Shown: positions 12,039 to 24,681, counted from the stretch's first letter. The stretch: DNA of 25,000 nucleotides from Eimeria necatrix (GCF_000499385.1 NW_013652032.1:37501-62500), one strand, 5' to 3'. A program made the numbers and translations. The notes: generated by a model not told the origin, from the letters alone.

Positions 12039-12272
12039 GAGGGTTTAGGGTTTAGTGTTAGGGCTTGCGGTTAAGGCCCTAAACCCTAAACCCTAGCTGC
12101 GTGGCGGTTTGCCTGGCGTCTGGCCTAGGGTTTAGGGTTTAGGGTTTGAAACCTCGCGCCGAGGGTTTAGGGTTTAGGGTTTCCTATTTAGGCCGGGCTT
12201 GGGACTTAGCGCTTAAGGTTTAGGGTTTGTGGCTTAGGGTTTAGGGTTTAGGGTTTAGGGTTTGGGGTTTCA
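12039..12272. repeat. Clustered short telomere-like arrays of both orientations
   Basis: TTTAGGG units at about 12039-12062, 12126-12148, 12163-12182 and 12219-12270, with AAACCCT units at about 12078-12094. Degenerate forms such as TTAGGGCTTGCGGTTAAGG lie between. Orientation switches within about 20 nt. Confidence 0.9.
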
Positions 12273-12332
12273 AACGCAAGAAGTACTTCGCACTGATCTG
12301 TTCGTAGTCGATTGACTGTTCATTTAAAACTG

Positions 12333-12368
12333 TGCTGCTGCTGCTGCTGCTGCTGCTGTAACGCACTG

Positions 12369-12407
<39 letters not shown>

Positions 12408-12408
12408 G
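12333..12408. repeat. Adjacent CTG and CAG arrays
   Basis: CTG triplets (12333-12358) followed at once by CAG triplets (12370-12408), a potential long hairpin. No gene supported. Confidence 0.85.
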
Positions 12409-12532
12409 TAGTCAAGGCAAAAAGAGCAGCATCTGCTGCTGCTTATCAATCTGGCTGCTGCTGCAGCTGCTGCAGGTGGCTTCGCTATTCCTGCTTCTGC
12501 TCTTGCTGCAGGTGCGTCAGCTGCTGCAGCTG

Positions 12533-16216
<3,684 letters not shown>

Positions 16217-16250
16217 TAATTCTGCTGTCAACGCTCCTGCTGCAGCTGTA

Positions 16251-16290
<40 letters not shown>

Positions 16291-16891
16291 AAGCCCGGAG
16301 CTCTCAGTGGTGCTGCCAGTGATAATGTGTGTGCAGCAAAGCAGCAGAAATAAAAAGGAAAGAACAGTTTGGAGAGAGTTCCTTGAAGCGGCTCCGGTGA
16401 GCTGCTTGCTGCTGCTGCTGCTGCTGCCGCGGCTGTTGCTGCTGCTGCTGCTGTTGCTGCTGCAGCTGCTGCTGGTTTTTGCTGCTGCGCCTTATGCAGC
16501 AACGCAGCACACATAATCTTGTGGGAGCAGCAAGAGCTCTAGCAGCTGCTGCAGGAGCTGCTGCTGCAGCAAACCAACGGGGCCCCCCAAGGCTGCAGCA
16601 AGAAGAGCCTTCGAGGCGCTTCAGCGAGCAGCAGCAAAGGAATTAAATTAATTATTTATTTAATCATTTATTTTCTTCTTATTATAAAACAAAACCAAAA
16701 AACTGAGGCAAAGACCGCTGAGTTGCAGCAGCAGCAGCAGCAGCAGCAGCATCGCTAGTGCTGCTCTCCGTTGACTCGAGAGCAGCAGCAGCAGCAGCAG
16801 TGGCAGCAGCAGCAGCAGCAACTGCTGCTGCTGCTGCTGGTAAACCAAGATTTCCGTTTCCTCATTAATTTTCCATGCATCGCCTAAAATG
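16217..16891. other. Intergenic stretch upstream of the coiled-coil gene
   Basis: CTG tracts (about 16250-16290 and 16410-16475), mixed CAG/CTG (16540-16570), an A/T-rich stretch (16640-16700) and CAG tracts (16724-16752, 16781-16825). On the minus strand this is the presumed 5' flank of the gene starting at 16216. No exon could be supported. Confidence 0.5.
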
Positions 16892-17150
16892 CAAACCCTA
16901 AACCCTAAACCCTAAACCCTACGACCGAAACCCTACAGCCAGCAGCAACCACAATCGACAGCTAGCTTCAGCCACAAGCCCCCAAAACCTAAACCCCAAA
17001 CCCTAAACCCTAGGCCCCAAACCCTAATTTGCATTTCTGGACCCTAAACCCTAGAAAGCAGCAGATTTCTGAAGTGTGAAGCTCTCTTCCGGCTGCCCTA
17101 AGCCCTAAACCCTAGACCCCAAACCCTAAACCCTAAACCCTAAACCCCCT
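16892..17150 (+). repeat. Cluster of short telomere-like (AAACCCT)n arrays
   Basis: Arrays at about 16892-16921, 16980-17030 (several AAACCCC and variant units), 17041-17053 and 17101-17150. The first is about 675 nt upstream of the minus-strand gene at 16216, with AGGGTTT as that gene's sense strand. Confidence 0.92.
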
Positions 17151-17234
17151 CCGTTCGGCTGCGCCCTTGAGTCTTCATCTTGAGATATTTGCTGCTAAGG
17201 TCTCCCCACAAAGACTACGCGCTGTTCAGGACGA

Positions 17235-17479
17235 GGGTTTAGGGTTTAGGATCGAAGAATTAGGGTTTAGGGTTTAGAATCGGCGAATTAGGGTTTAGGA
17301 TCGGCGAACTAGGGTTTAGGGTTTAGGATCGGCGAATTAGGGTTTAGGGTTTAGGATCGGCGAATTAGGGTTTAGGGTTTAGGATCGGCGAATCAGGGTT
17401 TAGGGTTTAGGATCCGCAAATTAGGGTTTAGGATCGGCTAATTAGGGTTTAGGATCAGCAAATTAGGGTTTAGGGTTTG
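17235..17479 (+). repeat. Heptamer-phased compound array, GGATCGGCGAATTA alternating with GGGTTTA
   Basis: The 245 nt divide exactly into 35 heptamers. Nine copies of a 14-nt unit (consensus GGATCGG CGAATTA) are separated by one or two GGGTTTA heptamers, giving 21- or 28-nt periods. The 14-mers differ from one another by only one to four substitutions, and none breaks the 7-nt register. A degenerate tail runs to about 17493. Confidence 0.95.
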
Positions 17480-17499
17480 GGCCCGAGGGTTTAGTCCTA

Positions 17500-18110
17500 T
17501 CTAGAGAAACAACTTGCTGCTGCAAACGCCAAGACACGCACTATCCCGTTTCTGCTGCTGATGTTGCTATTCTTCCGTGTTGCTGCTGCTGCTGCTGCTG
17601 TGGCTGCTGCTGCTGCGATTGCTGCTCTCTGCTGCTGTGGCTGCTGCTACTGCGATTGCTGCTCTCTGCTGCTGTGGCTGCTGCTGCTGCTGTGCGTGCT
17701 GCTGCTGCTGCAGTGCGTGCTGCTGCTGCTGCTGTGCGTGATGCTACTGCTCCTGTCGCTGCTGCTGCTGCTGGGTGCTGCTGCTGCTCCTACCGCTACT
17801 GCCGCTGCTGCAGATGCTGCTGCTGCTGCTGCCGTAGGTGCAGCTGCTGCTGCAGTCGCTGCTGCCGCAGCTGCTGCTGCTGCTGCCGCAGCAGCAGCAG
17901 CAACCGCTGCTGCTGCTGACAAAGCTGCTGCTGCTGCTGTTGCTGCAGAGTTGCTGGCTGCGCCGCAGCAGCGGCAGGCACAACAGTAGCAGCAGCAACA
18001 ACAACAGCAGCAGCAGCTACAGCAGCAGCTGCTTCTGCTTGAGTCTATTTTATTTATTTGTTCTCCTCTTTTGCTTCTTTTTTGTTTTTATTTATCTTTT
18101 TGTTTCTCTA
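17500..18110. repeat. CTG/CAG-rich stretch then T-rich stretch, no supported gene
   Basis: Interrupted CTG triplets with TGTGGCTGCTGCTGC and TGTGCGTGCTGCTGC sub-repeats (about 17580-17740), mixed tracts to about 18030, then T-rich DNA (18040-18145). The dioxygenase gene ends at 18168 on the minus strand, so the T-rich part is probably its 3' flank. No exon was recognised. Confidence 0.6.
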
Positions 18111-18158
18111 AATTTAAATATTTAATTCTTTTTGTCTTTTTGCTTCCTGTGTCTTCTT

Positions 18159-18227
18159 GAGGTGTATCTACACCCCGCGGCAGCTGACATTGAGCCGCAG
18201 CTGCTGCAGCTGCCTATACACCTGAAG
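18159..18227. promoter_or_regulatory. Two GTGTAYNKRCAS motifs at the 3' end of the ALKBH1-like gene
   Basis: GAGGTGTATCTACACCCC (18159-18176, palindromic form) overlaps the stop codon. GTGTATAGGCAG lies on the minus strand at about 18222-18211, in the coding sequence just before RLNVSCR. Confidence 0.6.
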
Positions 18228-18514
18228 CAGCCGCTGCTGCCAAAACAAAACTCTGTCTTGCTGCTGCTGCAGCAGCCCCTGCAAAGCCCTCTCAGCCCGC
18301 AGCAAATGAGGCAGACACAGAGCATAGTCCATTAACTCCACCTGCAGCAGCAGCAGCTGCTGCTGCTGCAGCAGCAGCAGCTGCTGCTGCTGCTGCTGCT
18401 GCTGCTGCCCCACTTGTTCGTTGCGCAGCAACAGCAGCTTTGGGTGGTTTTCTCGAGAACTGTTTGTATCTGCGTGGTTCTGGCTGCTGCTGCCGCTGCT
18501 GGATTGCTGTTCTT

Positions 18515-18565
<51 letters not shown>

Positions 18566-18914
18566 TCCGCCTCGCTGCAGCTGCAGTAGGTGGAGGCTGG
18601 CTAGGCGTGTAGTAGAGAAGCTTAGGGACCCCTGCAGCAGCAGCAGCAGCACAGCAGCAAAGCAGCAGCACAGGACGCGTGTGCTTCAGCAGCCCTCCGT
18701 GCTTTTGCGCATGCAGGAAGTGCAGCAGCAGCTGCTGCAGCAGCAGCAGCTGCAGCAGCAGCAGCAGCTGCAGCAGCAGCAGCAGCTGCAGCAGCAGCAG
18801 CAGCTGCAGCAGCAGCAGCAGCTGCAGCAGCACACCGTGAAGGGCCAGGCGAGCTGCGCGCGATAAGATCACCACATCTCCAGAACGCAGGACCACCGGC
18901 AGGGGCTCTTGCCT

Positions 18915-18948
<34 letters not shown>

Positions 18949-19240
18949 GAGCAGCAGCAAAACGAGCGGTACAGCAGCAGCAGCAGCAAGAGCAGAAGTG
19001 CGGGTGAAACCTGGCGCGGCAGGCAAAGACCTGCAGCAGTAGCAGCAGCAGCAGCAGCAGCAAACCAGCAGCAGCAGCAGCAGCTGCTGCTGCTGCTGCT
19101 GCTGCAGCAGCATAGCAGCAGCAGCAACTAGCGCTTCTCCTACTGTCGTGTGCTGCCGCCAATAAGAAAGATGCAGGGAAGGCCCAAGCTGCAGATACAC
19201 CCAAAACGAAGTGCAGCAAAGAGTAGCAACAGTTCGCCAG

Positions 19241-19276
<36 letters not shown>

Positions 19277-19598
19277 TAGGAGAGCAGCAGCAGCAATAGC
19301 AAAAAGGCCTGGGCTGCGGCAGTTGGCAGAGCATCTCAGCTGCGCTGCTGTTCACGAAAAGGCAGCAGCAGCACCAGCAGCAGCGTGACCAACAGCAGCA
19401 ACAGCAATAGAGGGTGCAGCAGCAGCAGCAGCAGCCACAGCAGAAGCAGCAGCAGCAGCAGCCATAGCAGCAGCAGCCGCAGAACAGGCCTGAAAAGCGG
19501 CAGCCACAGAGGCCACAGCAGCAGCAGCAGCAGCAGCCGCCGCAGAGGCTCGAGCAGCGGCAGCAGCAGCAGCAAAAGAGCTTCCAGAAGCAACAGCA

Positions 19599-19641
<43 letters not shown>

Positions 19642-19765
19642 AATACCTGATTGAGACAAGAGGCACCTCCGTGTCTGCTTCTGCGTCGTCTTTGTGGCCC
19701 CTCAGTCTGTCTCCTCCTTTATACAAATTAATCAGCGCCACCTGCAGCCACCAAACCCGCAGCAA

Positions 19766-19817
<52 letters not shown>

Positions 19818-19870
19818 CTTAAGCACTGTAGTGTGGCGTACCTGCAGCGCTGCAGCCGTTTCTGCAACAG

Positions 19871-19911
<41 letters not shown>

Positions 19912-19996
19912 TGCTGGTGCATGGCTGCTGCTTGCAAAGCATAGCCAGCGATAAAGTTCAACACAGGCGGCAAGGACGGCCCACTGCTGCTGCTGC

Positions 19997-20047
<51 letters not shown>

Positions 20048-20144
20048 CGCTGACCCCAGCGCTGCTTTTTGGACCTGCCAGTGCACTGTTCTGCAGAGCC
20101 AACTGTTGCTGCTGCTGCTGCTGCTGCTGCTCCCTCTGCTGCTC

Positions 20145-20187
<43 letters not shown>

Positions 20188-20328
20188 GCGTAGTAGGTGC
20201 GCGCCCCCCAGTCATAGACTTGAGAGCCAACTGAAGACCACCGCAGGCCCGCGGGGGGCGGCAGGAAGTGCAGCAGCAGCTGCTGCTCTGCTGCTGCTTC
20301 CTGCTGCGTCCACTCAGAAGTGCTGCGG

Positions 20329-20363
<35 letters not shown>

Positions 20364-20489
20364 AAACCGCCAGCTGCTGCTGCTGCTGCTGCTGCTGCTG
20401 CTAAGGACTGGCGGCGCTTCAGAGGAGCTCCGCAACTGCTCCAGCAGCTGCACACGGCTGCATTTAGTAAAATAGGGCCCTTGTGTCTT

Positions 20490-20532
<43 letters not shown>

Positions 20533-20675
20533 CCTCTTGCTGCTTCTGCTGCTGCTGTTCCTGCTCCTTCTGCTGCTCCCGCTCCTGCTGCTGCTGCTGT
20601 GGCTGGTGGTGCTGCTGCTGCAGCGGCACTCCGCTCAGATTCCCCTGTCGCCCCCACAGTGTTGCCGCAGTCCGG

Positions 20676-20721
<46 letters not shown>

Positions 20722-20859
20722 CATAAGTTGCAGATTGCTGGGGGCCGCAGCTGGGAAGAGACAATTTCGTCAGCCAGCAGCAGCTGCTGCGGCAGCGACA
20801 GCAGCCCGGGCAGCAGCAAAGCCCCGCTGCAGTGGCTTGCGGCCCAAACCCTGGGCCCT

Positions 20860-20892
<33 letters not shown>

Positions 20893-21028
20893 CCTGCTGC
20901 TGCTGCAGTTGCTGCTGCAGTCGATGCTGCACCCGATGGGAGTGGCGCGTCGCGAGAAGCAGCGGCAACAAGAGCTTCTGCTGCTGCTCTGGCTGCTGCT
21001 GCTGCTGCTACATCGTGGGGAGTTTCCG

Positions 21029-21061
<33 letters not shown>

Positions 21062-21216
21062 ATGCAGCTGCTGCTTTCTTCTGGCTGCGCTTGCTTCTGC
21101 CTGCAGCAGCAGCAGCAGCAGCAGCAAGTGGAAGCTTGTCGAACTCCATGTGCTGTCCCTGTAGGCCTGCAAGGCCAAAAACCTCCCCGCGTACTTGCTG
21201 CTGCTGCTGCTGCTGT

Positions 21217-21268
<52 letters not shown>

Positions 21269-21470
21269 GGAGAAAGGAGCTGAAGTCCATCTCTCGCAGC
21301 TTCACTTCTGCTTCTTTAAAAAGGTCAGGGGGCCCCCTTAGGGGCCCCTGAGGGTTTAGGGGCCCCTGAGGGTTTAGAGGCCCCTGAGGGTTTAGGGGCC
21401 CCTGAGGGTTTAGGGGCCCCTGAGGGTTTAGGGGCCCCTGAGGGTTTAGGGGCCCCTGGGAGAGGGCCAT
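18168..21470 (-). CDS. ALKBH1-like 2-oxoglutarate/Fe(II)-dependent dioxygenase (AlkB family), four exons
   Basis: AlkB-family enzymes oxidatively demethylate nucleic acids; ALKBH1 acts on tRNA and DNA in eukaryotes. Predicted exons are 21470-19842, 19741-19647, 19188-19144 and 18912-18168, all phase-compatible (0, 2, 2), giving about 837 residues. The family is usually about 300-400; the excess is homopolymer. Exon 1 has six GPLNPQ repeats (residues 6-41), DLFKEAEVKLREMDFSSFL, the ALKBH1-type LLLPGLLSLPQQLLLADEIV segment (about 213) and LRWSSVGSQVYDWGARTYY (about 409). Exon 2 gives INLYKGGDRLRGHKDDAE, with the iron-binding HxD as H559 and D561. Exon 3 gives SLGLPCIFLIGG. Exon 4 gives LRSGDVVILSRAARLALHGV, with H615 the likely third iron ligand, and RLNVSCR (R829, N831, R835), matching the RxNxTxR 2-oxoglutarate signature. 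The stop at 18168 lies just after RLNVSCRGV, as expected of the family's C-terminal RxV. Start uncertain: ATG at 21470 is used. Family call is strong; substrate is not predictable. Confidence 0.88.
18733..18835 (-). repeat. 18-nt higher-order repeat (CTG)5CAG, encoding LLLLLQ
   Basis: Five copies of an 18-nt unit made of five CTG and one CAG on the sense strand, directly after the LALHGV catalytic motif of the dioxygenase. It encodes LLLLLQ repeats and brings a CAGCTG palindrome every 18 nt. Confidence 0.85.
18913..19143 (-). other. Predicted intron 3 of the ALKBH1-like gene
   Basis: Donor CGACA/GTAGGAG at 19143, acceptor CTGCTGCAG/GCAAGAG ending at 18913, phase 2. It joins IGGSTRQ to QEPLPVVLRSGD. 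Skipping this splice would hit the in-frame TAG at 19140. The donor is less canonical than the others. Confidence 0.7.
19189..19646 (-). other. Predicted intron 2 of the ALKBH1-like gene
   Basis: Donor ATCAG/GTATTTT at 19646, acceptor GTGTATCTGCAG/CTTGGG ending at 19189, phase 2. It splits the conserved SISLGLP strand: AG from exon 2 plus C from exon 3 make a Ser codon. The 458-nt intron is mainly CTG on the sense strand and its last 12 nt are a GTGTAYNKRCAS motif. Confidence 0.8.
19742..19841 (-). other. Predicted intron 1 of the ALKBH1-like gene
   Basis: Donor CTGCAG/GTACGC at 19841, acceptor GGTGGCTGCAG/GTGGCG at 19742, phase 0, 100 nt, mostly CAG triplets on the sense strand. Removing it joins the LQ end of exon 1 to VALINLYKGG, the start of the AlkB catalytic core. 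Confidence 0.8.
21348..21455 (-). repeat. Six tandem 18-nt repeats encoding GPLNPQ
   Basis: The sense unit is GGGCCCCTAAACCCTCAG, 18 nt, six copies, with a partial copy (GPLRG) following. Each unit contains CCCTAAACCCT, a telomere-like heptamer and a half. One copy has a silent CCC to CCT change. It lies in the predicted N-terminus of the ALKBH1-like protein. Confidence 0.92.
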
Positions 21471-21514
21471 GGTCAGGGGCGCTGCAGCAAATATGTCCTA
21501 AGGCTTAAACCCTT

Positions 21515-21720
21515 CAAAACCCTAAACCCTAAACCCTAAACCTTAAACCCTAAACCCTAAACCCTAAACCCTAAACCCCAAACCCTAAATCGTGGCTCAC
21601 AAGGCTGCGAAGGCGCCTTGCCGCCTTGCGGAAGAACAAAAAACCTCTATAAACCCTTGGCCCTGTACCCTAAACCCTCAGCCGTAAACCCTAAACCCTA
21701 AACCCTAAACCCTAAACCCT
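21515..21720 (+). repeat. Telomere-like (AAACCCT)n arrays upstream of the ALKBH1-like gene
   Basis: About 21515-21590 (around ten heptamers with AAACCTT and AAACCCC variants) and about 21667-21720 (around seven, with degenerate units before it). The first begins about 46 nt upstream of the ATG at 21470, with AGGGTTT on the sense strand. Confidence 0.95.
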
Positions 21721-21780
21721 AGCAACTGAACAATATATTGCCCAACAATCTTAAATCCTGCCTTTAAACTCTTAAATGGC

Positions 21781-21895
21781 TAAATGGGGGCCCCCAGCTA
21801 AGGGCCCAGGGCCTCAGGGGCCCCCAGGGGCCCCTAGGGGGCCCCCAGGGGGCCCCTAGGGGGCCCCCAGGGGGCCCCCAGGGGGCCCCCAGAGC
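21781..21895. repeat. Palindromic GGGGGCCCCC tandem repeat
   Basis: Tandem units of about 12 nt, AGGGGGCCCCC with CT or AG joints, at least seven copies. Each unit is self-complementary and G-rich on both strands. A weaker cluster of the same kind lies at 22298-22395. Confidence 0.93.
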
Positions 21896-22200
21896 CTGTA
21901 AGGTCCCGAGAGTGTTCATATTCGTCAACAAAGCTGGATTTGGTGGTTTTTTGTCTGAAATAAATCATTTATATTTGAAATAAATCATTTATATGAATTT
22001 AATGAATTAATTTAATCCTTTATTTGAAAAGAAAGACGAAACAGACGGAGCCAGGGAGTTCGGGTGTACAGACACTGCAGTCCTGCACTGTCGATACACC
22101 TCAGCGCCGTCTGCAGAATCTGAAACTTCTGAAACTCAAAAGTGAATAATTTAAACTGCATTACATTTTGATTGGATTAATACTTTTAATCTCTTAAGCC
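21896..22200. other. A/T-rich intergenic stretch with an inverted pair of 12-nt motifs
   Basis: ATTT/AAAT-rich sequence (21955-22030, with a direct repeat of AAATAAATCATTTATAT) and another A/T-rich patch at 22140-22195. Between them is the inverted motif pair 22061-22104. No coding frame was supported. Confidence 0.6.
22061..22104. promoter_or_regulatory. Inverted pair of extended GTGTAYNKRCAS motifs
   Basis: Left arm CGGGTGTACAGACACTGCAG (from 22061) and right arm, read on the minus strand, GAGGTGTATCGACAGTGCAG (22102-22083). The two match at most positions over about 19 nt and abut almost directly, forming an imperfect hairpin in an intergenic region. Confidence 0.65.
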
Positions 22201-22400
22201 TGCAGCAGCAGCAGCAGCAGCAGCTGCTGCTGCTGCTGCTGCTGCATGCAGCAGCTTGCATGCAGCAGCAGCAGCAGGCGATGGGTCTGCGAGGCCCCGG
22301 CACACTCGGGGGGCCCCCTGGGGGCCCCCGGGGCCCCCAGCCAGCCCCACTTGTGGCTGTACCCTGGGGGGCCCCTGGGGCCCCCAGGGGGCCCCTGCTG
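22201..22400. repeat. CAG/CTG tract, paired TGCATGCA sites and GGGGCCCC cluster
   Basis: CAG then CTG triplets (22203-22243), two TGCATGCAG sites about 17 nt apart (near 22243-22264), then the G/C palindromic cluster. A Pro/Gly-rich minus-strand frame here is a by-product of the GGGGCCCC repeat. The TGCATGC core matches a motif bound by apicomplexan AP2 factors, but CAG tracts create near matches easily. Confidence 0.5.
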
Positions 22401-22602
22401 CTGCTGCTGAGGCCAGCAGCAGCAGCAGCAGCTAGAAGTGAAATGCTGCAGCAGCAAGGAAGGCAAAAAGAAGCAAAAAGTGACAAAAAGAGAAAAGGAG
22501 ACAAAACGAGACATCAGAGAAAACTTGTTTTTAGATTTGTTGATTAAAAAGATTATTTGAAGATAGTCCTTAGCAGGAGGCCCCCTGAGAAAGAAGACAA
22601 AC

Positions 22603-22604
<2 letters not shown>

Positions 22605-22636
<32 letters not shown>

Positions 22637-22663
22637 TGCAGCAGCAGCTGCAGCAGCAGCTAA
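22605..22663. repeat. CAG array
   Basis: About 18 triplets, CAG with two CTG interruptions, in the 5' flank of the RCC1-repeat gene. Confidence 0.9.
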
Positions 22664-22705
22664 GATCCCATACTGAAAGAGTTTTGATTTCCCTGCAGCG
22701 CCTAA

Positions 22706-22790
22706 GGCTGAGGGTCTAGGGTTTAGAGTCTAGGCTTTAGGGTTGAGGGTTTAGGGTTTAGGTTTTAGGGTTTAGGGTTTAGGGTTTACA
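22706..22790 (+). repeat. Telomere-like (AGGGTTT)n array upstream of the RCC1-repeat gene
   Basis: Degenerate heptamers (GGTCTAG, GAGTCTA) passing into about five exact AGGGTTT units. It ends about 58 nt before the plus-strand ATG at 22848, with AGGGTTT on the sense strand. Confidence 0.93.
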
Positions 22791-22847
22791 GCATATGCGC
22801 CGAGCAAGGGTCACTTGTTTGCTGCTTTCTAGCAGTGCAAGCCAGAG

Positions 22848-22977
22848 ATGCAGCAGCTGCAGCTGCAGCAGCAGCAGCTGCAGCAGCAGCAGCAGCAGAT
22901 GACTGCTTCGGCCGTGTTGCTGCAGCAGCAACACCAGGAAGAATGGAACCAGGCCTGCTCAGAGTCTCCCTGTCGCT

Positions 22978-23050
<73 letters not shown>

Positions 23051-23233
23051 AGGGAGTATGGGAGAAGTGCTTGTGCTGCATGAGAGATCTTGTGGGGAGC
23101 TGCAGAGACACCTCGCGCTGCAGGGCGTTGTGCTGCAGCAGCTAAATTCAGGTGTACAGACAGCTGCTGCTGCCTTGGAGCTTCCTTGCCCCACGCTGCA
23201 CAGGCGCAGGCTGCTGCAGGCTGTGGCTGCGCT

Positions 23234-23280
<47 letters not shown>

Positions 23281-23382
23281 TGAGGCAGCCTGCAGCAGCA
23301 GCAGACAATCACGACGAAGCCGCAGCAGACACTGAAGATGAAATTGACACAGACGCGCAGCAAACAAGTGGCAGCAACATGC

Positions 23383-23433
<51 letters not shown>

Positions 23434-23481
23434 AGAGCAACGCAGGCCAATCCACGCACTGCATCTGTTTCTTCGGCGGAG

Positions 23482-23512
<31 letters not shown>

Positions 23513-23787
23513 GGGGACTAGTCTGGCATGTGTTTGCTGTTGCAGCGACTGCTGCAGCAGCAACTTCAGAGCAGCCGCAGCAGCAGCAAGAGCAACTTGC
23601 TGCTGCAGCTGCAGCTCCTGCTGCAGTGTTGCGCTGCGGTACTTGGGGGGCCCCAAAGTGACTTCTCTCTGCTGCATTGAGCAGCAGCCGCAGCCACTAA
23701 AGCCGCGGCAGCAGCAGCAGCAGCAGCAGCAACAGCTGCTGCTGCTGACCACCGCTGAGGGGGCGCTGCTGTCGGTCAAGCGCCAAC

Positions 23788-23825
<38 letters not shown>

Positions 23826-24249
23826 TTGGAAGTGAAGGGCATTCGCGTAGGGAACAGCAGCAAAGCGTCCACTGTTGCTGGCAGCGTCTCTTATGCCCTT
23901 ATTGCTGCAGCAGCAGGTGTCTTTGGCTTGGGAGTTTGCTGCAGCGGGGAGCTGCTGCAGCAGCAGCAGCCGCAGCAGCAGGTGCAGTGGTGCTTCGTGC
24001 CGCGGCTGCTGCCGGCGCTGCTGCGCTGCAGCGTTGCTGCTGTCTGCTGCAGCAAGCAGCACGTTGTTGCTGCTACGCAGCACGGCTGCTGCCTCACTTG
24101 GGGCAGCAACTTGTGTGGGGAGTTAGGCATAGGTGCAGCAGGAGGGCAGCAGCAGCAGCCGCAGCTGCTGCTGCTGCCGCAGCCCATTGTCCACGTTGCT
24201 GCTGGAGAGGGCTTCACCGTCGTTGCTGCTGGCTCCCCAGAAGCGCCGG

Positions 24250-24284
<35 letters not shown>

Positions 24285-24318
24285 CCAGCCGTAGCAGCAA
24301 GCCCAGCAGCAGCAGCAA

Positions 24319-24350
<32 letters not shown>

Positions 24351-24459
24351 GCAGCAGCAGAAGGCTTTGCTTGGGCCTGGGGCCTCAACTGCTACGGCCA
24401 GCTCGGCGTCGGGGACACGGAGCCCCGCTACAGCCCGCAGCAAATCCTGCATGCAGACT

Positions 24460-24500
<41 letters not shown>

Positions 24501-24633
24501 TTGGGCCTCGTGCCGCTGCCGCCTATTGTGCAGGTGGCTGCGGGAAATGGTTTTGCTGCGCTGCTGACGAGAGAAGGTGTGCTGCTGCTGCAGGGAAGGC
24601 CTCCTTCCAGGTGTACGGACAGCAAACTGCTGC

Positions 24634-24681
<48 letters not shown>

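Noticed and set aside
17235..17479. Regular repeats and variable spacing suggesting a CRISPR array
   Set aside because: Host sequence is eukaryotic, the spacers are themselves telomere-like heptamers, and the period is 21 or 28 nt in exact heptamer steps.
22151..22504. Minus-strand Gly/Pro-rich collagen-like frame
   Set aside because: The GPPG pattern is a direct translation of the GGGGCCCC palindromic repeat; no start context or domain.
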